From the NCBI GenBank assembly GCA_002371345.1, contig DFHY01000039.1:22852-57673 (forward strand): DNA of 34,822 nt, given 5' to 3'. Numbering within the stretch: the stretch's first letter is position 1; the number at the start of each line of letters is the position of its first letter. Positions 31,559-34,822 of the stretch are shown here, piece by piece. The notes beneath the pieces were generated by a model. It was not told the DNA's origin and did no database searches. It worked only from the letters and a program-made list of their open reading frames with translations. The translations under genes were made by a program, and so were the position numbers. The stretch comes from Lachnospiraceae bacterium UBA3711. GTDB taxonomy: Bacteria > Bacillota > Clostridia > Lachnospirales > Lachnospiraceae.

Positions 31559-32052
31559 AAAGAAAGCTTCTGATCGGCCTTCTGTGTTTTCTGGCCCCGC
31601 TGCTTCAGACTACTCTTATGTCATATGTCGCGGTTGCGTCGATCCGCCCCAATCTGCCCGTCATCCTGACCGCGTCGTTCGCGCTGATGTGCGGAAGCCG
31701 CACCGGCATGATTATCGGCTTCGCGAGCGGGATCATGCTCGATGTCTTCTCCGGCGGCATACTCGGATTCTACGCCCTGATATACACATGGATAGGATAC
31801 GCTGCCGGGTATTCATACAGAATATTCTATGACGATGACATCAAGACGCCGCTGCTTCTGATCGGTATCTGCGACATTTTCTACGGACTGTACCAGTATG
31901 TGACGACCTTTATGGTCAGGGGGCGGGTGAATGTTTTTTTCTACCTTGGAAGGGTTATCATACCCGAGATGATCTACACGGTTATCTTCGCGGTTTTTCT
32001 GTATCAGCTTAACTATTATATTAACAAGAAGACCAAAAGGTCTTATTTCTGA
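31555..32052 (+). CDS. mreD: Rod shape-determining protein MreD
   Basis: A 165-residue protein of five predicted membrane helices with short loops (first helix LLIGLLCFLAPLLQTTL, then VILTASFALMCG, DVFSGGILGFYALIY and the C-terminal IPEMIYTVIFAVFLYQL). MreD bridges MreC and the synthases. The start is GTG at 31555, four bases into the mreC stop, with a strong AAGGAGG 6 bases upstream. Length and placement confirm the identity. Confidence 0.93.
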   Translation: MKRKLLIGLLCFLAPLLQTTLMSYVAVASIRPNLPVILTASFALMCGSRTGMIIGFASGIMLDVFSGGILGFYALIYTWIGYAAGYSYRIFYDDDIKTPLLLIGICDIFYGLYQYVTTFMVRGRVNVFFYLGRVIIPEMIYTVIFAVFLYQLNYYINKKTKRSYF

Positions 32053-32063
32053 GGTATTAAGGA

Positions 32064-34822
32064 TTGAAACAGTCAAATAAAAGAAAATCATCGGCGGACT
32101 CGTTGAAGGGCAGGGGGATAATCCTTATCATAATATTCCTTGTCCTGTTCGCTATGATTGTTTCCCGCCTGTTCACGCTTCAGATTCTGAACGGTGAGAG
32201 CTATGAGAACGACTTTACCCTGTCCATCGAGAAGAAGAAGGTCCTGAAGTCCACGCGGGGCGAGATATACGACTGCAACGGCAGCCTTCTCGCGTACAAT
32301 GAGCTCATTTACGAGGTGACCTTCGAGGATAAGGGCAGCTATACCACCAACACCGTCAGAAACCTGACGCTGAACGGTATCCTCTACACCGCCGTCAGGA
32401 TTATCGAGGCGCACGGTGATTCTACAGTCAATAACTTCAGAATCACGATAGATGAGAACGGAAGCTATGTGTATACGGTAAAGGGCTTCAACCTGTCGCG
32501 TTTCAAGGCCGATTTCTTCGGATATCAGACCATCGACGAGATGAAGCCGGAAGAAGCCGACATCTCCGCCGAAGACATGATCGCGCTCATGTGCTCCGAT
32601 AAGTATTACGGGATCAATTCCGAACGGTATTCGGACGAGGATCTGGCACGCTGGGATATGCCCAGAGTGCTCCCGCCGGAGAAGGTGCTCCAGCTGTGCC
32701 AGTTCCGCTCAACCCTGCAGGCAAACGCCTATCAGAGATACAATTCGATCACGCTCGCGAGCGACGTCAAGGCCGGGACGGTCTCTCAGCTGCTCGAGAA
32801 CACCGGTATTCTTCAGGGCATAGACGTAACCGAGAACTATAAGAGAGTATATAACGATGCCCTGTATTTCGCCCCTATTATCGGGTACACCGGGCAGGTA
32901 TCCGGCGAAGAGCTCAAGGAGCTTAAGCAGACTGACTCCAGCTATGATTCCACAGATATCGTAGGCAAGGTGGGCCTTGAGAAGAAGATGGAGACGGAGC
33001 TGCAGGGCCGCAAGGGCTCTGAGACCATATATGTCGACAACCTCGGGAGAGAGCTTGAGGTCTCGTCCGTCACCCAGCCCCAGGCCGGCAATTCACTGTA
33101 CCTGACCCTGGACTCCGATCTGCAGAAGGCATGCTACAACATTCTGGAGGAATACATAGCCGGAATCCTGTGGGCCAATATCGCTGACACGGAATCGATC
33201 GATACAGAGTGGATCCAGTCCGCGGATGAGGTTTTCATCCCTGTCTACGACGTATATTATTCGCTCTTTGAAAACAATGTCCTCAGTGTTGAGCATCTGT
33301 CGGATCCCGATGCCTCGACGAACGAGCAGAATGTCTACGCCGCTTTCCAGCGCAAGGCGGAATCTATCTTCGCCGAGATACGCGACCAGCTGACCAGGGA
33401 TGATCCGGCTCCATATTCGGAGCTCTCGGACGAGATGAAGGTCTACCAGTCCTACATAGTCAACAACATGCTTCCCGAAACAGGAATACTGAACGTTGAC
33501 GCTATAGACAAGTCAGACCTGACATACAAGGCGTGGGCTGAAGACGAGACTATCAGCCTTCAGGAGTTCCTGACATACGCGATCTCGAGCAACTGGATCG
33601 ATGTAAACGGTATCACGGAAAACATGGATTACATGGATTCCACCGAGGTTTACACCGCGCTTGCCGACTATATCGCGCAGTATCTCGGCTCCGACTCGAA
33701 CTTCTGCAAGAGAGTGTTCCGCTACATGCTCATGGCCCATGAGCTCAACGGCTCGCAGGTATGCCTGCTGCTGTTTGACCAGGGCGTCCTTGAGATGAAT
33801 ACTTCGGATTACGACATGCTCTCAAACGGGTCGCTCAGCGGCTACGACTTCATCCGTGACAAGATCTACAATCTGCAGATCACTCCGGCTCAGCTGGCGC
33901 TCAATCCCTGCTCCGGCGCAATCGTGGTGACCGACCCTGACGACGGAACCGTGAAAGCCTGTGTCACATACCCAAGCTACGACAGCAACCGCCTGGTAAA
34001 TGACATGGACACGGCGTATTACAACAAGCTGGTGACAGACCTCTCCAGCCCGTTCTACAGCCGCGCCACGCAGGAGCTTCTCGCCCCGGGTTCAACCTTC
34101 AAGCCGATAGCGGCAACCGCCGGCGTCGCCGAGGGAGTGCTGGGCGTCAGTGAACAGCTGTACTGCACCGGAGAGTTCGACGGAGTGGATCCGCCGATCA
34201 AGTGCTGGATATCGCCGGGAGCTCACGGCACTGAAACTCTTGCTGACGGAATCAAGAACTCCTGCAACTTTTTCTTCAATACCATCGGCTTCCGGCTTGC
34301 CGCGTCGGACGGCGAATATGACGACGATACGGGGGTCGAGAAACTCAAGAAATACGCTTCCATGTACGGCCTTGATTCAGGATCGGGAATAGAGGTTCCC
34401 GAATCCTCACCGCACATGCTCACATATGACGCGGTCCGCGGAGCGATGGGGCAGGCCGACAACGCCTTCACCGTATCCCAGCTGGCGCGTTATGTCATGA
34501 CGCTGGCAAATTCCGGAGAGTGCTATGACCTGACACTCGTGGACAAGATCACCGACTCCAACGGAAACACTGTGACTCAGTATGAGCCCGTGCTCCACAG
34601 CGAGCTGAAGCTCTCGCAGGAGCTCTGGGACGCTATTCATACCGGTATGAGACAGGTGGTGCTGAACCATGATTCGTTCAGTGACTACAACAATGAGGGC
34701 GGAGTCGCGGTCTCCGGCAAGACCGGTACGGCCCAGGAGGTCGTAACGAAGCCGAACCACGCCCTGTTCATAGGCTACGCTCCGTCGGAGGCTCCCGAGC
34801 TGGCTCTCGCCTGCAGGATCGC
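32064..34822 (+). CDS. Penicillin-binding protein 2 (elongation transpeptidase), partial
   Basis: This ORF is open to the end of the window and is cut there (919 codons visible). It is the class B transpeptidase partner of MreCD. A cytosolic tail, one membrane helix (about 19-35), the pedestal with TRGEIYDCNGSLLA (the usual DRNG reads DCNG) and GKVGLEKKMETELQG precede the catalytic domain. Active-site motifs are STFK (Ser677, Lys680), SCN (Ser733-Asn735) and KTGTA (Lys886). About 240 residues (roughly 370-612) are inserted in the transpeptidase domain between the LQKACYNILEEY helix and GAIVVTDPDDG. The start is read as TTG at 32064 with GAGG (32051-32054) 9 bases upstream; no ATG fits before the membrane helix. 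The 3' end lies outside the window. Confidence 0.93.
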   Translation, partial: MKQSNKRKSSADSLKGRGIILIIIFLVLFAMIVSRLFTLQILNGESYENDFTLSIEKKKVLKSTRGEIYDCNGSLLAYNELIYEVTFEDKGSYTTNTVRNLTLNGILYTAVRIIEAHGDSTVNNFRITIDENGSYVYTVKGFNLSRFKADFFGYQTIDEMKPEEADISAEDMIALMCSDKYYGINSERYSDEDLARWDMPRVLPPEKVLQLCQFRSTLQANAYQRYNSITLASDVKAGTVSQLLENTGILQGIDVTENYKRVYNDALYFAPIIGYTGQVSGEELKELKQTDSSYDSTDIVGKVGLEKKMETELQGRKGSETIYVDNLGRELEVSSVTQPQAGNSLYLTLDSDLQKACYNILEEYIAGILWANIADTESIDTEWIQSADEVFIPVYDVYYSLFENNVLSVEHLSDPDASTNEQNVYAAFQRKAESIFAEIRDQLTRDDPAPYSELSDEMKVYQSYIVNNMLPETGILNVDAIDKSDLTYKAWAEDETISLQEFLTYAISSNWIDVNGITENMDYMDSTEVYTALADYIAQYLGSDSNFCKRVFRYMLMAHELNGSQVCLLLFDQGVLEMNTSDYDMLSNGSLSGYDFIRDKIYNLQITPAQLALNPCSGAIVVTDPDDGTVKACVTYPSYDSNRLVNDMDTAYYNKLVTDLSSPFYSRATQELLAPGSTFKPIAATAGVAEGVLGVSEQLYCTGEFDGVDPPIKCWISPGAHGTETLADGIKNSCNFFFNTIGFRLAASDGEYDDDTGVEKLKKYASMYGLDSGSGIEVPESSPHMLTYDAVRGAMGQADNAFTVSQLARYVMTLANSGECYDLTLVDKITDSNGNTVTQYEPVLHSELKLSQELWDAIHTGMRQVVLNHDSFSDYNNEGGVAVSGKTGTAQEVVTKPNHALFIGYAPSEAPELALACRI

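Overview
The window is an ordinary-looking chromosomal stretch from a Gram-positive, low-G+C-lineage bacterium with moderately high GC, most likely a member of the Clostridia close to Lachnospiraceae. The evidence is gene content and order: an ABC-F gene divergent from rex; the miaB-mutS-mutL-miaA block; radC-mreB-mreC-mreD followed by a long PBP2; a Rex repressor; a MutL with the endonuclease motif; and a SpoVB/MurJ-type flippase. This assignment is inference from synteny and protein character, not from a database search. There are no tRNA or rRNA genes, insertion sequences, phage genes or CRISPR arrays. Coding density is very high: the largest gap between genes is about 290 bases (1978-2269). 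All genes but the first lie on the plus strand.

Layout. 16-1977 (minus) is an ABC-F ribosome ATPase, divergent from 2270-5476, which carries rex, alanine racemase and a CNNM/CBS membrane protein. 5526-11547 carries yebC, an uncharacterised CFI-box protein, uppP, ftsK/spoIIIE and rlmH. A strong promoter at 11556-11584 starts phoH-ybeY (95-base overlap), a secreted DUF3048 protein, a MurJ/SpoVB-type flippase, miaB, mutS, mutL, miaA and a PLP enzyme of the methionine gamma-lyase-like family (to 24683). 24799-25455 is a TrhA/haemolysin III membrane protein with its own promoter. 25497-28599 holds two FAD-dependent proteins (HI0933-like and COG2509-like). From 28687 the radC-mreBCD-PBP2 cluster runs off the right end; PBP2 is cut by the window edge.

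Functional themes are envelope growth (alr supplies D-alanine, uppP recycles the lipid carrier, a flippase, mreBCD and PBP2 for elongation), ribosome and RNA maintenance (ABC-F, rlmH, ybeY, phoH, miaA, miaB), and DNA maintenance (ftsK, mutS, mutL, radC). Five promoters of sigma-70/sigma-A type can be read directly. No hairpin followed by a T-run was found between genes, so transcription units probably end by another mechanism or read through.

I did not find a clearly new defence or metabolic system. The items most worth a second look are the CFI-box protein, the phoH/ybeY overprint, several long perfect inverted repeats (in ftsK, after the flippase-preceding gene, at the end of the COG2509 gene and inside mreC), the divergent MreB, the MreC Ala/Glu/Gly tail, the large insertion in the PBP2 transpeptidase domain, and a possible 28-codon upstream ORF overlapping the ABC-F start.
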